Shown in pieces: positions 1 through 10,782 of a stretch of 64,000 nucleotides of DNA; the first letter of the stretch is position 1, and the number at the start of each line of letters is the position of its first letter. The notes beneath the pieces were generated by a model that saw only the letters and a program-made list of their open reading frames with translations, was not told the DNA's origin and ran no database searches. The translations under genes and the position numbers were made by a program. The stretch is from Blastomussa wellsi (lineage: Eukaryota > Cnidaria > Anthozoa > Scleractinia > Plerogyridae), in the NCBI GenBank assembly GCA_947652115.1, contig OX393566.1, positions 12,508,897 to 12,572,896 on the forward strand, read 5' to 3'.

Positions 1-660
1 TAATTGTTACGCCGTCTTTGTAACTCTAATTCATTTATACGCGCTGCTTCCGGGTCCTTCATTTGGATTTGAAGGCGTGCGCGCGTATTTTCGTATGTGG
101 TGCACGTATTTGGTTTATTTAGTTGACGTGTATGCTTAGTTCGCAATTTAGAAAGTTTAATTTATTTTTCGTTGTTTTCCTTATTACTTCTTCTTGTCAG
201 TAACTGTGCTCACATCGTGGGTGGCTCCACCTAAAATGTTCTGCAATTGGTATAGGATTTAATGGAGCCGAAACCAATTGTGGAATTACAAGCATTTTAG
301 GCATCCCACTGATGAACGGTTATGGCAATTAGATATTTTTTACAGGAGGCAACATTGAGATTGTGGTCTGTCGCCTTTGAATTTTTACTTGACTTTGTTA
401 AATATTGTTTTTTAATGCCCAACACACAACTTTGACTTCCGAGTGTAATATGTTTTGTTTAGGGTAGAGACTAGAGGGCTTTACATGATCTAAGCAGTGT
501 ATATGTGCACTTTTATTCCGGACACAAAAACGTAAAGACGCCACTTTCTCAACAACACAATTTCAAGTATATCTTACTCCTGATACTACAGTGACGTCTT
601 CCATGGCAAGATAAAAATCGTTTCTCAGAAGCTTTAGTCAAGAGCGCTTTTTAATTTTAA
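1..660. other. Non-coding sequence, no feature seen
   Basis: AT-rich sequence outside the left direct repeat R1. I see no convincing reading frame, terminal repeat or RNA gene here. Confidence 0.5.
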
Positions 661-720
661 CCTTGGTTTTGACGTCAATCTTAGTTTATTTTAATTGCAA
701 TAAGGCATTCAAGCAGCAAA

Positions 721-798
721 CCATTCTCGTTCCCAGAGCCCTCGTTTCTTTGGGTTACGTGGTTAAAAGAAAACACGTGGCCCTGGGGACGAGGATGG
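721..798. repeat. Short fold-back (MITE-like) element
   Basis: A 78-bp inverted repeat. The left arm CCATTCTCGTTCCCAGAGCC pairs imperfectly with the right arm GGCCCTGGGGACGAGGATGG. The same fold-back is present in R2 at 59507-59584. Its termini resemble those of the larger element at 1828-2051, so it may be a short derivative of that family. Confidence 0.6.
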
Positions 799-1827
799 CA
801 GAAAACGTGACTGTCAACGTTTGCAACTTGATACTTTTCTTTGTTTCTTGCAAACGTTTGTAACTTGATACTTTTGTTTTCCTCTCGCAAACGTATGTAA
901 CATGATTGTTTTTCTTTTTCAAGGCCGGAATAAACTGGTAGAACGTTAAATATCTGATGTAAAAGTTTAAAAAGAAAAATTTCGTTTCATTCAAAAAGCA
1001 ATTTTTCATTGCAGTGATAAACAAGAACTAATTTAATTATCGAATAGTCACGGAATAGTACATTCTTTTTCCGTTGCCGCCATTCTGTTTGAACCACTGA
1101 AAATTTTCTTTATATACAAGGATATCGATTTATCTAGGAAGCGTTTTAACGAAAAGTATTGAAGGTAAACAGCTTTGCTTGACCAAGAGTTGCCAGCACC
1201 GATGCAAACTAAATACCTCAAACAATAATTCAATTTATTTGCGGTTTTCGGAAGGCGCCACGGAGTCTACTGCAATATTTGGGAACTTTCCTTGCTTCAA
1301 ACTTGAAAAAAGTCATATCCGAAGGTCAATGTTTTGACTCTTCTTTTTCAGTGAAATATCCATTAATGCAAAAGATCAAACCCTGGCAGGGACTTAGGCG
1401 CTTGGCAGTGTGCAACAATACCTTCAAATTTAGGAAGTTTACCGTACGTACTGTGACAAATTCGGGGGAAAGCTTGAACATTTGTACGTGTGTCCATTAA
1501 AAGGAGAAATAGACAAGACACTGGATAGCAATAATACGCTTCTCTTTATTTGAACCCTGAAAGACAATACTTTCAAAACTGCAGAAAAACTCTCAAATAC
1601 ACAGGCTTGGGTTATTCCACACAAAAGATATGCAACCACAATACTGAACATGATAAAAGTGTCGACACCCAAAATAAGTCAAAATATTCCTCCTACCCGA
1701 CTAAAATCAGAGAGCATTAAAACGAACGTGCCTTACACGTTGTGTTCTACAGCAAGGAAGAGTACAAGACGTTCCAGTGTGATTCCGTATTTGCGTAGTT
1801 TAAGTTCCATCTTAATTTTGTACTGTG

Positions 1828-2051
1828 CCATTCTCGTCCCCAGGGGCCGCGATTCGTTTGGTCAGCACCAAGGAATGGAGACCTCTGGCCGCGACCAAAT
1901 TGTGAGCTTTCAGCCAATCAGATTTGTCAGATTTGATTTTGTGCATGCGCAGAATGACGGGAAGTCCGAAAATCACGGACTTCCGGTGTTCCCAGAGGTC
2001 GCGATTGTTGGTGCTGACCAAAAGGATCGCGGCCTCTGGGGACGAGAATGG
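1828..2051. mobile_element. MITE with ~44-bp terminal inverted repeats
   Basis: The left end (CCATTCTCGTCCCC, through GGTCAGCACCAA) is the inverted complement of the right end (TTGGTGCTGACC through GGGGACGAGAATGG). The 224-bp interior has no coding capacity. A diverged copy lies at 60657-60912 in R2. The termini look like a non-autonomous DNA transposon; I cannot assign a superfamily. Confidence 0.7.
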
Positions 2052-2392
2052 TAGTGTGCAGTAAAGTAACACAAACTAATCTTCTTTGCATGCGTTGGGA
2101 GCAAATCGCTTTGTTCTAGGAACTGTAAAAATAGTACCACAAGGCAGGTATGGTGTTTTCTGAAAAATATATATAACTTTTAATGTTCAAGGAGCAGTAG
2201 TGCAGATACCAGCGTTTTACGTGGTACAGTGCACACAGGTTCCTACTAGCCCCCCACCCCCTCCGCGAGACTAATTAATTAAACAAACATTAAAGTTTAC
2301 ACATTATAGCTTTTGTTCCATAGTGCCTTAGCAGTTAGAAGAGGACAGCCCACAACACATCATCCCAATAGTGCACTCTGCACTAAAAATGG

Positions 2393-2548
2393 CTACCCCT
2401 CAAAGAAACCCGTAAGAAAAAATGTAAGTGAATAATTGCCCTTGAAAAGAAAAGATAGTGCAGAGTGTTATCTACCACTCAACATGCCGTGGCAAACGAG
2501 GACACGTTGTTGCTCCTTTTGAGCAAACTGGGAAACAATTTTTGCAAA
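2393..2548. other. Spacer between R1 and the Gypsy element
   Basis: About 156 bp not shared with the R2 side. No feature recognised. The last five bases before the LTR (GCAAA) do not match the five bases after the far LTR (AACAC), so no Gypsy target duplication is visible. Confidence 0.5.
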
Positions 2549-2719
2549 TGTTACACGCTCAAGTCAGATCAGAAAAACGTTTTATTTAAGTACAAACTCC
2601 GTACTTTTTAAAATGCCTTTCGAGCACATGGTTTTCCTCTCACTCTCGTTACCACCATCCATTGCGGTTCATGAGTTCGCAGTCACGTACTCAACGAAAC
2701 ATGTCACGCACCCTACACA
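2549..2719 (-). repeat. Gypsy 3' LTR
   Basis: 171 bp, nearly identical to 8806-8976. Plus-strand ends are TGTTACACGC and CCCTACACA. An AATAAA-like polyadenylation signal lies on the minus strand. Confidence 0.92.
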
Positions 2720-2735
2720 CTTCCCCACCAAAAAT
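2720..2735 (-). promoter_or_regulatory. Polypurine tract of the Gypsy element
   Basis: On the minus strand the sequence directly before the 3' LTR reads GGTGGGGAAG. This is the expected primer for plus-strand DNA synthesis. It is inferred from position and purine content. Confidence 0.7.
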
Positions 2736-2881
2736 GAAAGTGTTCTGCTAAATATTTCAAAACTATTTATCAGAGTTCTCTGAAGCTATAATGTAAATGT
2801 TGCTTAACATTGTCTCCTTTAGCACCGCGTGTGCTTTCCTCTGAAATGTTCAGGTCTTTGATGAAGTTCCTCTCATGTCCT

Positions 2882-5800
2882 CTAGTAGCAGGCAGGCTGA
2901 AAACAGCATGGCCACACACAGAAATAAAGGGGCGCTCCAGGGTGAATAGCTGGCATGGCTGGAGCATGAATGGAGTTAACGAACGAGCTGCTGACTATTG
3001 GCTCAGCCCACTGGTACTGTGGATTTCCCAGGGAGTTGTAAGTCAAGATCTGCGGCGGTCTCCTCTGGCGCTGCGGCCGAGTCCGCACGTCCTGCTCAGC
3101 AATGTCCTCCCCCTCTGATTGCTCAGTTTCGTCATTTTCAGCACTTTCTTCGTTTGCAGGTTGTATTGCGTCTGATGGCCCATTGGTGCCCTCCTTAGTC
3201 ACAATTCTCAATTGAATCTGAAGGCAAGTCCTCTTCTGACACTGACTTTGAAGCTCTAACTTCAGTAGGTATTTCTTCCACAAGGTCCACACTACCGCAA
3301 TCATCTTCTTCTCCCGAGCTCTGTAGGGCATTTCCCGATACAGACAAAGGGTGGTTCTCTGCTGTCGTTTCTCAGATCCCAAGTTTGGGGCATCTAACTC
3401 CAGAGCGTCACAAGGCAGTAGTAAATTCCGATGAAGTACTCTTGTACGGCCACCCCCACTCTCAGGCTTAACTTTGTAAACTGGACTTTGAACTCCCATT
3501 CGTTCAACTACAACGTGGATAACGTGCTCCCAGTGGGATCGTAATTTTCCGGGTCCACCGCGCTCTGTTAAGTTCCTAACTAGCACCCGATCGCCTGGCT
3601 GGAGAACGCCACCTGAGACTCTTTTGTTCTAATATTCCTGGCCGCGCTCGGCGATCTTCTTTGCATTCTGTTGAGCTATCTGGTATGCCTCCTTCATATC
3701 ATGCTCCCAATTTTGGACGTAAGTGTTGTAATCTCCCTTTGCGTAATCTTGATTTAAATTGAACGCCAGGTCGATGGGTAGGCGTGGTGTTCGTCCAAAC
3801 AACAAATAATACGTGGCGTATCCCGTCGCCTCATGTTTAGTGCAATTATACGCGTGGACCATCTTGTTGAGCGATTCATCCCACTTTCGTTTCTTCAGAT
3901 CTGGGAGTGTTCGCAGCCTAGACAATAGCGTTCGGTTCATCCTTTCAACTTGCCCATTCCCTTGAGGCTGATAGGGGCTGGTGCGATACTTGGAAACGCC
4001 AGACAGTTTATGCAGTTGACGGAAGAGATTGTTCTCAAATTCTCCTCCTTGATCACTGTGTATCTGGGCTGGAAAGCCAAATCGTGGTACAAAGTCATGG
4101 TAAATCTTTCCTGCCACCGTTCGTGCTGTCTTGTTTCGGGTTGGGTAGGCCTGTGCAAACCTTGTGAAGTGATCTACTATCAGCAAAATGCACTGAAATC
4201 CCCGTTGACTTTTCTCCAAATGGAGAAAATCTATAGACACCATCTCAAAAGGGGCAATCGTCGTAATGCTCTTCATTGGTGCTCTAGGAGAAGTTTGGGG
4301 CTTCTTTTGCTGGATGCAGTGGCACTTGTTGGCAATGAAGTACTCGATTTCCTCCTGCATGTAAGGCCAATAGAACCTGGATCTCGCCAAGTCCACCACT
4401 CGATCTGCACCCAGGTGACCCATTTCAATGTGGAGCTCCTGGTAAACCAGCTGCTTAAACTTTGTGGGTAGTACTAGCTGCAATCGACTTTTAGTTTGGC
4501 GCCACAGAATCCCGTCCGCCGATATGTGGAGTGTATTCCATGCTCTCAAGTAACAAGACGTTGTACGAGTCTCGTTTTTCCGCTCTCCTCCTGATGGGGG
4601 ATATCCCCGTTTCTTGTAGACTAAGATTCGTGAGATATCGGCGTCTTCCCGTTGAGCTCTTTGTATTTCTTCTGAAGTAAGTTGTCGGAAAACCAAATCT
4701 GTAACGGGCGGTTCTGCGTGAACAATGCCAACACTTGTTGAAAGTGCTGCCACCCAGGGTGTAGCGTCTTTTTCCTGATGGATCACTGCTTGTATTGTTG
4801 CACAGATTGCGTCCTTTTCCATTTCTGCAGTACAGTCTTCCATGAATTCACTGGGGTCTAGTGGCGGGTGGGATAGTACATCCGCGTCAATGTTAGATTT
4901 ACCAGGCCGATACTTACTGTTAAAATTAAAATCTGCCAGTTCTGCCGCCCACGGATGCCCTACTGCAGACAACTTAGCTGACGACAGTACGTAAGTAAGT
5001 GGATTGTTGTCGGTGTAGACCGTAAAGAAGGTGGAGTAGTACAAGTAATCACGAAACTTCTCAGTTACTGCCCATTTGAGGGCAAGGAACTCCAATTTTC
5101 CTGCGTGCATGTGATAGTTTTTCTCTGATGGAGTTAGTGTCCTAGAGGCATAACTTAGGACTCTCAACTTTCCATCCTGTTCTTGATACAATACAGCTCC
5201 AAGTCCCTCTTGGGAGGCGTCTGTGAGAAGCACAAATGGTTTTGTAAAGTCAGGAAATGCCATCACTGGAGGAGAAGTCAGTCGATGAATAAGCATGTCA
5301 AACCGCTTCTGATGTTCCTCTGTCCATATTACCCTATGATTACTAGCCAATGGATCAGGGCCAGCCATTAGATCATACAGGGGCTTAGCTATGCGTGCGA
5401 AATCCTGGAAAATCCCCAGCAGTTTACGCACATCACCCACTGTTGCTGGTTTCTGTTTCGCCAAGTTGTGTACAGCGGCCGTGTCCTCTGGGTCTAGAGA
5501 GTAGCCATCGCCGGAAACAACCCGCCCCAAATATCTAACTTGTCGTTGGAAGAACTTACACTTTGATGGCTTTAACTTTATCCCATGTTCCCGTAGTCGA
5601 CGCAGCACTTGTCGGACATCCTGAACGTGTTGATCAAAGGTCTTACTATGCACCAAGATGTCATCCAGGTAGGGGATGCAGATGTTGTCAGGTAAGCCGT
5701 CTAGACATTCATTCATATACCTTTGGAAGGCCGCCGGTGCATTCATTAGCCCAAACGGTATTCTATTCCATTGATACAATCCCCAGGGGGTCACAAATGC

Positions 5801-5982
5801 AGGAAGCCTTGGTGGTAAGCCTTCCCTTGGTCTAGAACTGTAAACCATTTGTTGCCGCCCAGACCATTTAAGATGTCTTGTATACGGGGAATTGGCTGCC
5901 GTTCTGGATATGTTTTTTTGTTCAATTCTCGATAATCAATACACAGTCGCAGGCTTCCATCTTTTTTCCGGACACAGACCAT
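2882..5982 (-). pseudogene. Gypsy pol: RT, RNase H, integrase (broken)
   Basis: The longest piece (5848-3629, 739 codons) holds RT motif YLDDILVH, the RNase H start LLTDAS, an integrase zinc-binding region around GHLGADRV, and integrase catalytic blocks [14 protein letters not shown] and [10 protein letters not shown]. The RT start (DYRELN) lies in another frame at 5982-5791, and the join near 5820 has lost residues. A TAG at 3629-3631 interrupts the frame just before a GPY/F-like region with RVLVRNL. The downstream tail to 2882 shifts frame again. No chromodomain is seen. As the enzyme module of the element it would copy the RNA and insert the cDNA, but this copy cannot make an intact product. 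Confidence 0.9.
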
Positions 5983-6004
5983 GGGTGAGGAGTAAGCCGA
6001 ACGG

Positions 6005-7347
6005 GACTTGCAGATCCAGTTTCGATTAATCAGATCTTCGAGTACTCTTTCACTTCCCCATAGAGTGGCTTGGGGATGGAGATATAGTTCTTCTGTACTG
6101 GCTCATTGTCCTTTAGCTGGATATCAAGCTCCAAGTTCTCAACACAGCCAACATCATCGTCGTTTCTTGCAAAGGCACCAGCTTCTTGTCGTAGCATTTC
6201 GCGGACAATCAGGTGGCTCCCATTCGTCTTGTTCGTGACCTTGATATGAGGTAGCTTCAGAATAAGGTTCCTCCTCTCCTCGATTGTACTTTTGGTCGGG
6301 AGGGTTTGGGATTGGTAAAACTGACTTAACCATGTGTACTCGGCCCAGTTCTGTTCTGCGCTTTAGCAGGATGTTTCTGTCTGCATTGTTGCGGACCACG
6401 ATGGTCACGTGACTGGATGTTCCCGGGGCTATTTTAGTGAGTTCCTCACCCAATTCCAGTCCGTCTGGGAGCTCGCTGTCTTCCTTGGGCTCAAATATCA
6501 CTGGCACTCCCTCTGAAACATGCCCGAAGTGAATTTGACACTTAACTTTCGTTGCCTCTCCCTTTGGCAGCATAACATCTCTCTTTCCGACTTCAACAGC
6601 TGTGGTACCGGTATCCTGTGATCGTGACTGGATAAAATTGACCAGAGTACCTATGCGAGTATGGTGAACTGAAGGGAATGACTGCTGAATGATGTTACTT
6701 GCCGCTTGGGGATTTTCACTGTGTTGACTGAGAACTTCTTCTATAACATTGAAGCCAATGATCGGGTACTCTTGTTCCTGTTGTCCCACCAGTACTGGAA
6801 CTGTCAGTTCATCAGCAGTTGTGTCATCTCCAGCCAACTTAAACCTGACCTCAATCCAACCATCAAATGGAATGTTTGTCCCATTCATTGCTTCCAAATT
6901 TAACTCTTCTCCAGCCCCCAACAACTCTTCAACATTTCTTAACCCCTCTAGCGGTAAGTGAGTTTGTTGCCACTCCCTTGACACAACACAAACCTGGGAG
7001 CCTGTATCCCATAATGCCTCCACTTCCTTGCCCTGAATTAGGCATTTCACCACGCACCTCCGTCCTACGAGTTTTGCCAGTCCAACCTGCTGTCTTGGTG
7101 TTAAGTGGCAGGGAAACGTCGTGTTCAGATCATCACCAGCATCTTCAGCTGCTTTCCGTTTCTCAAGTTCCTGTATAGCCATGCAAACTGATTTGCGCAC
7201 AGTTCTGTGTTTTGCTTGACATTCCTTTGAACAATATCTACTGGTCTTACAAGCTTCGCAGCGGTTAAGTGGCACATGGTCTGTTCCTTGCTTTCCACAC
7301 TGAACGCAACGGGACTGATTTTCTCGCCCGGTCACACCCTGTCCCAT
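6005..7347 (-). pseudogene. Gypsy MYND finger-aspartic protease region
   Basis: This frame opens with a Cys-rich block at about 7182-7308: CVQCGK, then CEACKTSRYCSKEC, then H and C. That is the spacing of a MYND zinc finger, normally a protein-interaction domain of chromatin and signalling proteins. About 100 residues on comes the retroviral aspartic protease motif ALWDTGSQVCVVS (near 6975-7011). The frame ends at 6154 and continues toward RT in shifted frames. Placing MYND next to the gag zinc knuckle suggests it is part of the gag-protease polyprotein rather than a captured host gene. The protease active site itself is intact. Confidence 0.82.
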
Positions 7348-8579
7348 GGACGTGACCTCTGGCCGTTTCCCTGAAATTCTGCAGGAGAGCGGCGGCTAAA
7401 CTGGGCATTACACTCGCGTACATGATGGCCACTAGCCCCACACCTGAAGCAATGGTTGCACGGCCATCCACTCCCACTTTGTTGGCAGCTCCTACACTGT
7501 GGAGGTTGTCTCATAGGCTGCTGTGTGGGGAATTTTGAGCTTGGGGTGGGGCCCGAACTCTCTCTTTAACTGCAGCCACTTCTGCCTTAAGCTCCCTTAG
7601 TTCTTTCATAAGGGCGTGCTCCACCTCAATAGTCTTTTTTGCTTGCTTGTCCCCTCCTTCTTGGACAGCATTTACCTTAGGGGTTAGCTGTGAACCAAAT
7701 TTCTGTGATCGCTCCATCTCGTTACTGTAACACACATTTAGTTTCTCGATTAGCTCTTCATCGCTCATAGATTTCTTCCCCAGGTAAGGCTCCATTTCGA
7801 TCTTGATATTCTCATTTTGCAGGCCAAGGGAAAAGCTATGGACAAACATGCCATGTACTAAGGTAGGATCATATTTCAGTTCCGAATCAGTTTCTTGAGA
7901 TGCAAACAAGATCTTTTGTTTCAAGTCGAGAAGGCGGATCAAGAACTCTTGAGGCTTTTCCTTTGGCTGCTGGACAGTTGAGCTCAACTGATGGTATAAG
8001 TTTAGTTGCAGTTCTCTCCTGATAAAGAGAACGCATAATTCTCCTCAACTTAGCCAGTGTTAAATCCGCCTTACCCTCCAAATAACTTCTTAGGCTTAAC
8101 GCCGGGTTTATTGCTTTTATTACAGCTTCTTTAATTTCATCCTCTGTATAATCATTCTTTAAACCATTCTCAATTTGATGTACTAGCGGGAAGAAACTCA
8201 ACCGATCCTTCTGCGACACGTCGCCAATCTGGCCCGAAATCTTGAAGTCGCGTTTAAATTTTGAAATTGATACTGCGGGTTCTTGCTCTCCTTTGACGGC
8301 CGCCTTACTGTTTTCAGGGGCCTTCGGCGGTTCCGTTTTCTGTGCCGGTGCAATTTCTTTTCCCTGCATGCTTAGAGACGACGACAACGCTTTGAGTCTC
8401 TCATAATCTAGTTCCTCCGTTTCGAGATATTTATTTAAAGCTCGGATAAAGACCAACCTTCCCTTGCTTTCAGACGGCAAAGTAATGTTCAGCCCACTAC
8501 AAACTTCTTTAAGCCTTTCCTCGCTCAAGGAATACAACGCGACCTGAATTTCGATCTGTAGACTCTCGATATCCGCCAT
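7332..8579 (-). pseudogene. Gypsy gag polyprotein, frameshifted
   Basis: The frame starts at 8579 with MADIESLQIEIQ, runs to about 7985, shifts, continues to 7511 (capsid-like, with a coiled-coil-like Lys/Glu stretch) and shifts again. A CCHC knuckle, CFRCGASGHHVREC, follows near 7430. Gag packages the element RNA into particles. The ORF begins about 230 bp inside the 5' LTR edge, as expected. Overlaps between frames make clear that small indels broke a once continuous gene. Confidence 0.85.
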
Positions 8580-8787
8580 ACTTCAAACAAATAAATCTTT
8601 CGTACTCACCAATAGTACAATCAGCCGTCCACAATAGAAATGCGACACTTCACGTCGCAATCAGTCCGTCGTCGACAGCAGTCGACCACAACTAACTCGC
8701 GCTTGACGAATCAACCAAACGTGCCAACCACTTTGTCCTTCAAAACTCCCGGCGGCTCTTCGTCGATGAAAAGCTTCTTTGGTCCAG

Positions 8788-8804
8788 TCCTGTTAGGGTC
8801 GCCA
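8788..8804 (-). promoter_or_regulatory. Gypsy primer binding site
   Basis: One base inside the 5' LTR the minus strand reads TGGCGACCCTAACAGGA. It starts with the TGG complementary to a tRNA CCA end. The tRNA species cannot be named with certainty. Confidence 0.7.
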
Positions 8805-8805
8805 A

Positions 8806-8976
8806 TGTTACACGCTCAAGCCAGATCAGAAAAACGTTTTATTTAAGTACAAACTCCGTACTTTTTAAAATTCCTTTCGAGCACATGGTTTTCCTCTCAC
8901 TCTCGTTCCCACCATCCATTGCGGTTCATGAGTTCGCAGTCACGTACTCAACGAAACATGTCACGCACCCTACACA
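8806..8976 (-). repeat. Gypsy 5' LTR
   Basis: 171 bp, TG...CA, about three mismatches from the partner at 2549-2719. It abuts Polinton-1 terminal-repeat sequence beginning at 8977. Confidence 0.92.
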
Positions 8977-9552
8977 AACACAATGTTTCTGTTGCGCAGA
9001 CGGGCAGACAGGGAAACATTTCTGTCTGTAACGTTTCTTCATTTGTCACGGTCATCTACATAGGTGAGAGTACTCCTGCAGGCCTCCTATCCCCCCACCC
9101 ACCCAGCCTGTAGTGACTTCGGTTATAATTATACTATTTGCTTTGCCAAACATAAGCAGACAGAAACTTTAGATATTTTGCTTACTTTTTTACTTGACTT
9201 TACTTGGCGCAGCCAGAACCAGTATTGTCTTTGTGTGTGGTTGCGTTGTTGCGGAGCGGTTGCTAAGTGGTGGTGGAGTGGTGGCAGGGGTGGAGGGGTG
9301 ACAGGAGGTGGCAGCGGGTTGGTAGCTTGTGTGTGTCCAGAATCTCAAAACAGTGTGTGACTAACGCAAACACAAAAAATCGCGTGACCCGCTAAGCGAG
9401 CGAATGTCACAAAACATGTGTGTCGCAAACACAGCCAAAGCGAGCGGTGTGACACAAATAATATTCCCTGTTGAAGAAATGCATGCACTTGTAATATTGC
9501 GCAAGAAATATTTTCCATTTGAAGAAATATCAGCACAAATATATACGAAAAC
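8977..9552 (+). repeat. Polinton-1 left terminal inverted repeat
   Basis: Matches the reverse complement of 58524-59113 with small indels. It contains a G-rich block (about 9237-9320) and the sequence GCCAGAACCAGTATTGTCT, which also forms the palindrome at 59220-59260. The repeat ends exactly at the start codon of the first gene (ATG at 9553). Confidence 0.88.
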
Positions 9553-9930
9553 ATGGCAAACCAAGAAGGAGAAAACAAGTGCAATCTATCCGAGTCAATT
9601 CAAAACCTCCCTCCAGAATTCCGGGAGCGAATTTGTAAGGAATTCATCGCAATAAAAGTCAAGGAGCGATTGGATCTCGGTTTTAAATATGTGCATAACG
9701 AGTTATTTCTGCTAAAAGAAAACGAGTTTTTCGCCCCTTTTTGCCACAGATGTGAACAGTTTACAAAAGTTATCGTTTGTACATGCAGGGTAAATGGTAT
9801 CGTTTGTGGATGCAGGCTAAATGGATTATGCTCTACATGTTATGAAAATGGCGTGGAACATTTTATAGGTGACACTTATTATTTTGATGATAACGAATTC
9901 TATGAGTATATCCTAAAATCTTTTTGCTAG
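9553..9930 (+). CDS. Cys-rich 125-residue protein of unknown function
   Basis: First gene inside the Polinton-1 left repeat; its ATG sits at the inner edge of the repeat. After an acidic, charged N-terminal half (LPPEFRERICKEF) comes a cluster of cysteines: FCHRCEQF, CTCR, CGCR, CSTCY. That suggests zinc binding, roughly residues 72-96. The C-terminus is acidic and aromatic. The frame is intact, unlike most Polinton-1 genes. I do not recognise the family. Its mirror position to DNA polymerase, under the same repeat promoter, suggests early expression. That is an inference. Confidence 0.6.
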   Translation: MANQEGENKCNLSESIQNLPPEFRERICKEFIAIKVKERLDLGFKYVHNELFLLKENEFFAPFCHRCEQFTKVIVCTCRVNGIVCGCRLNGLCSTCYENGVEHFIGDTYYFDDNEFYEYILKSFC

Positions 9931-10545
9931 TGATTGGAACAACTTCGCAAACAAGAAAAAGAAAAATTTGAACTTGTTTTGACAAAAGAGCAAGCATTTT
10001 ATGTCAACAACCAGTTAGAGATTTGCATCAAAAGCAAATATGATGGCTGAGCAAACGTGGCAGGATATAGAACAAGCACTAGCGGAAATTGATATTGAAA
10101 AACTGTTTGAACAAATAAAATCCGAAATTCAGTTACCTCCAGAAGCCAAAGAGCGTTTGCCTCGTGCTGGAAAAATGGAGACAAACACTTCCTCGACGAT
10201 CCAACTTTTTTACGATAGCTGAAAAATTAGGGCAACCAAATTTGCATACGAAGAAATGCATGCAGACTTCACGGTCCAGTGAATCAAAGTCAAGTATTTT
10301 CACACAAAGCGCCTTTTGTTGTCGGGCAATCCTTCAAAGCCTAACTTAACTCAAAGGCGATTTCACGTATTTCAATGATACACATTCGTGTAAAAAGTTC
10401 GTTTATAGCAAACATAATAGCATGAAAAAGCACAATCATTGTGAGTGTAAGAAAGTTTTCGTGTTTACATAATTTTACTAAACGTCTAAATATAGCGCTG
10501 ACAGGTTTTAGAAAGTTCAAGAACGTGGGTGAATTGAAACAAAGC

Positions 10546-10627
10546 TGTTCTGCACGTGTTAATCTGTTAAAACACGTGCCTGCTGAATATTAATAAAAAA
10601 GAACAACAGATTAACACGTGCAGAACA
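10546..10627. repeat. Hairpin with 23-bp perfect arms
   Basis: Arms at 10546-10568 and 10605-10627 are exact reverse complements. Each contains CACGTG, and a third CACGTG lies in the 36-base loop. Confidence 0.75.
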
Positions 10628-10634
10628 ATAGAAG

Positions 10635-10680
10635 CATACCTTTTCGCCTTGGTTTGATTTTGTTAGGGCGAAAAGGTATG
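10635..10680. repeat. Hairpin with 14-bp arms
   Basis: CATACCTTTTCGCC at 10635-10648 pairs with its exact complement at 10667-10680. It lies directly after the larger hairpin and upstream of no obvious start. It could be a terminator-like or element-boundary structure. Confidence 0.6.
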
Positions 10681-10782
10681 TGTTTTTGCTATGGTGAAAA
10701 GGCATTTATTGACGTCATCATGAAGGAATTTCCCGCGCTTTTATTACACTCAGAGATATTTTTATTTTTTTCGACTCAAAGT

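Larger units (their letters stand above)
669..2392 (+). repeat. Direct repeat R1 (partner R2 at 59269-61276)
   Basis: About 1.7 kb that recurs in the same orientation at 59269-61276. Shared landmarks run from a gacgtcaatcttag block at the left end to gtgcactctgcact at the right end. R2 is longer, mainly because it holds a 184-bp solo LTR. The repeat contains small fold-back elements but no reading frame that looks selected. It is either a dispersed repeat family present twice or the product of a larger duplication; the window alone cannot decide. Confidence 0.8.
2549..8976 (-). mobile_element. Gypsy/Ty3-type LTR retrotransposon, degraded
   Basis: A full-length 6.4-kb element on the minus strand. 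It has 171-bp LTRs (TG...CA, about three mismatches), a primer binding site, a polypurine tract, and gag, protease, RT, RNase H and integrase in that order, which is the Ty3/Gypsy order. Several frameshifts and a TAG stop break the frames, so it is not autonomous. No 5-bp target duplication is visible. Part of its LTR recurs in inverted orientation at 59114-59218 inside the far terminal repeat of Polinton-1, suggesting recombination or gene conversion after insertion. A MYND finger in the pol frame is unusual. Confidence 0.93.
9931..10782. other. Intergenic or decayed region with hairpins
   Basis: A short frame at 10040-10222 (contains SEIQLPPEAKERL, echoing LPPEFRER of the preceding gene) suggests a decayed relative or an old duplication. 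Otherwise this stretch holds two hairpins (separate entries) and nothing recognisable. Confidence 0.4.

Noticed and set aside
1048..1233. A 61-codon minus-strand frame conserved between R1 and R2 (59865-60047)
   Set aside because: Conservation follows from the repeat being duplicated; there is no start context, domain or codon bias to support coding.
3950..4471. A 173-codon plus-strand frame inside Gypsy
   Set aside because: It is antisense to the integrase, whose motifs are clear on the other strand.
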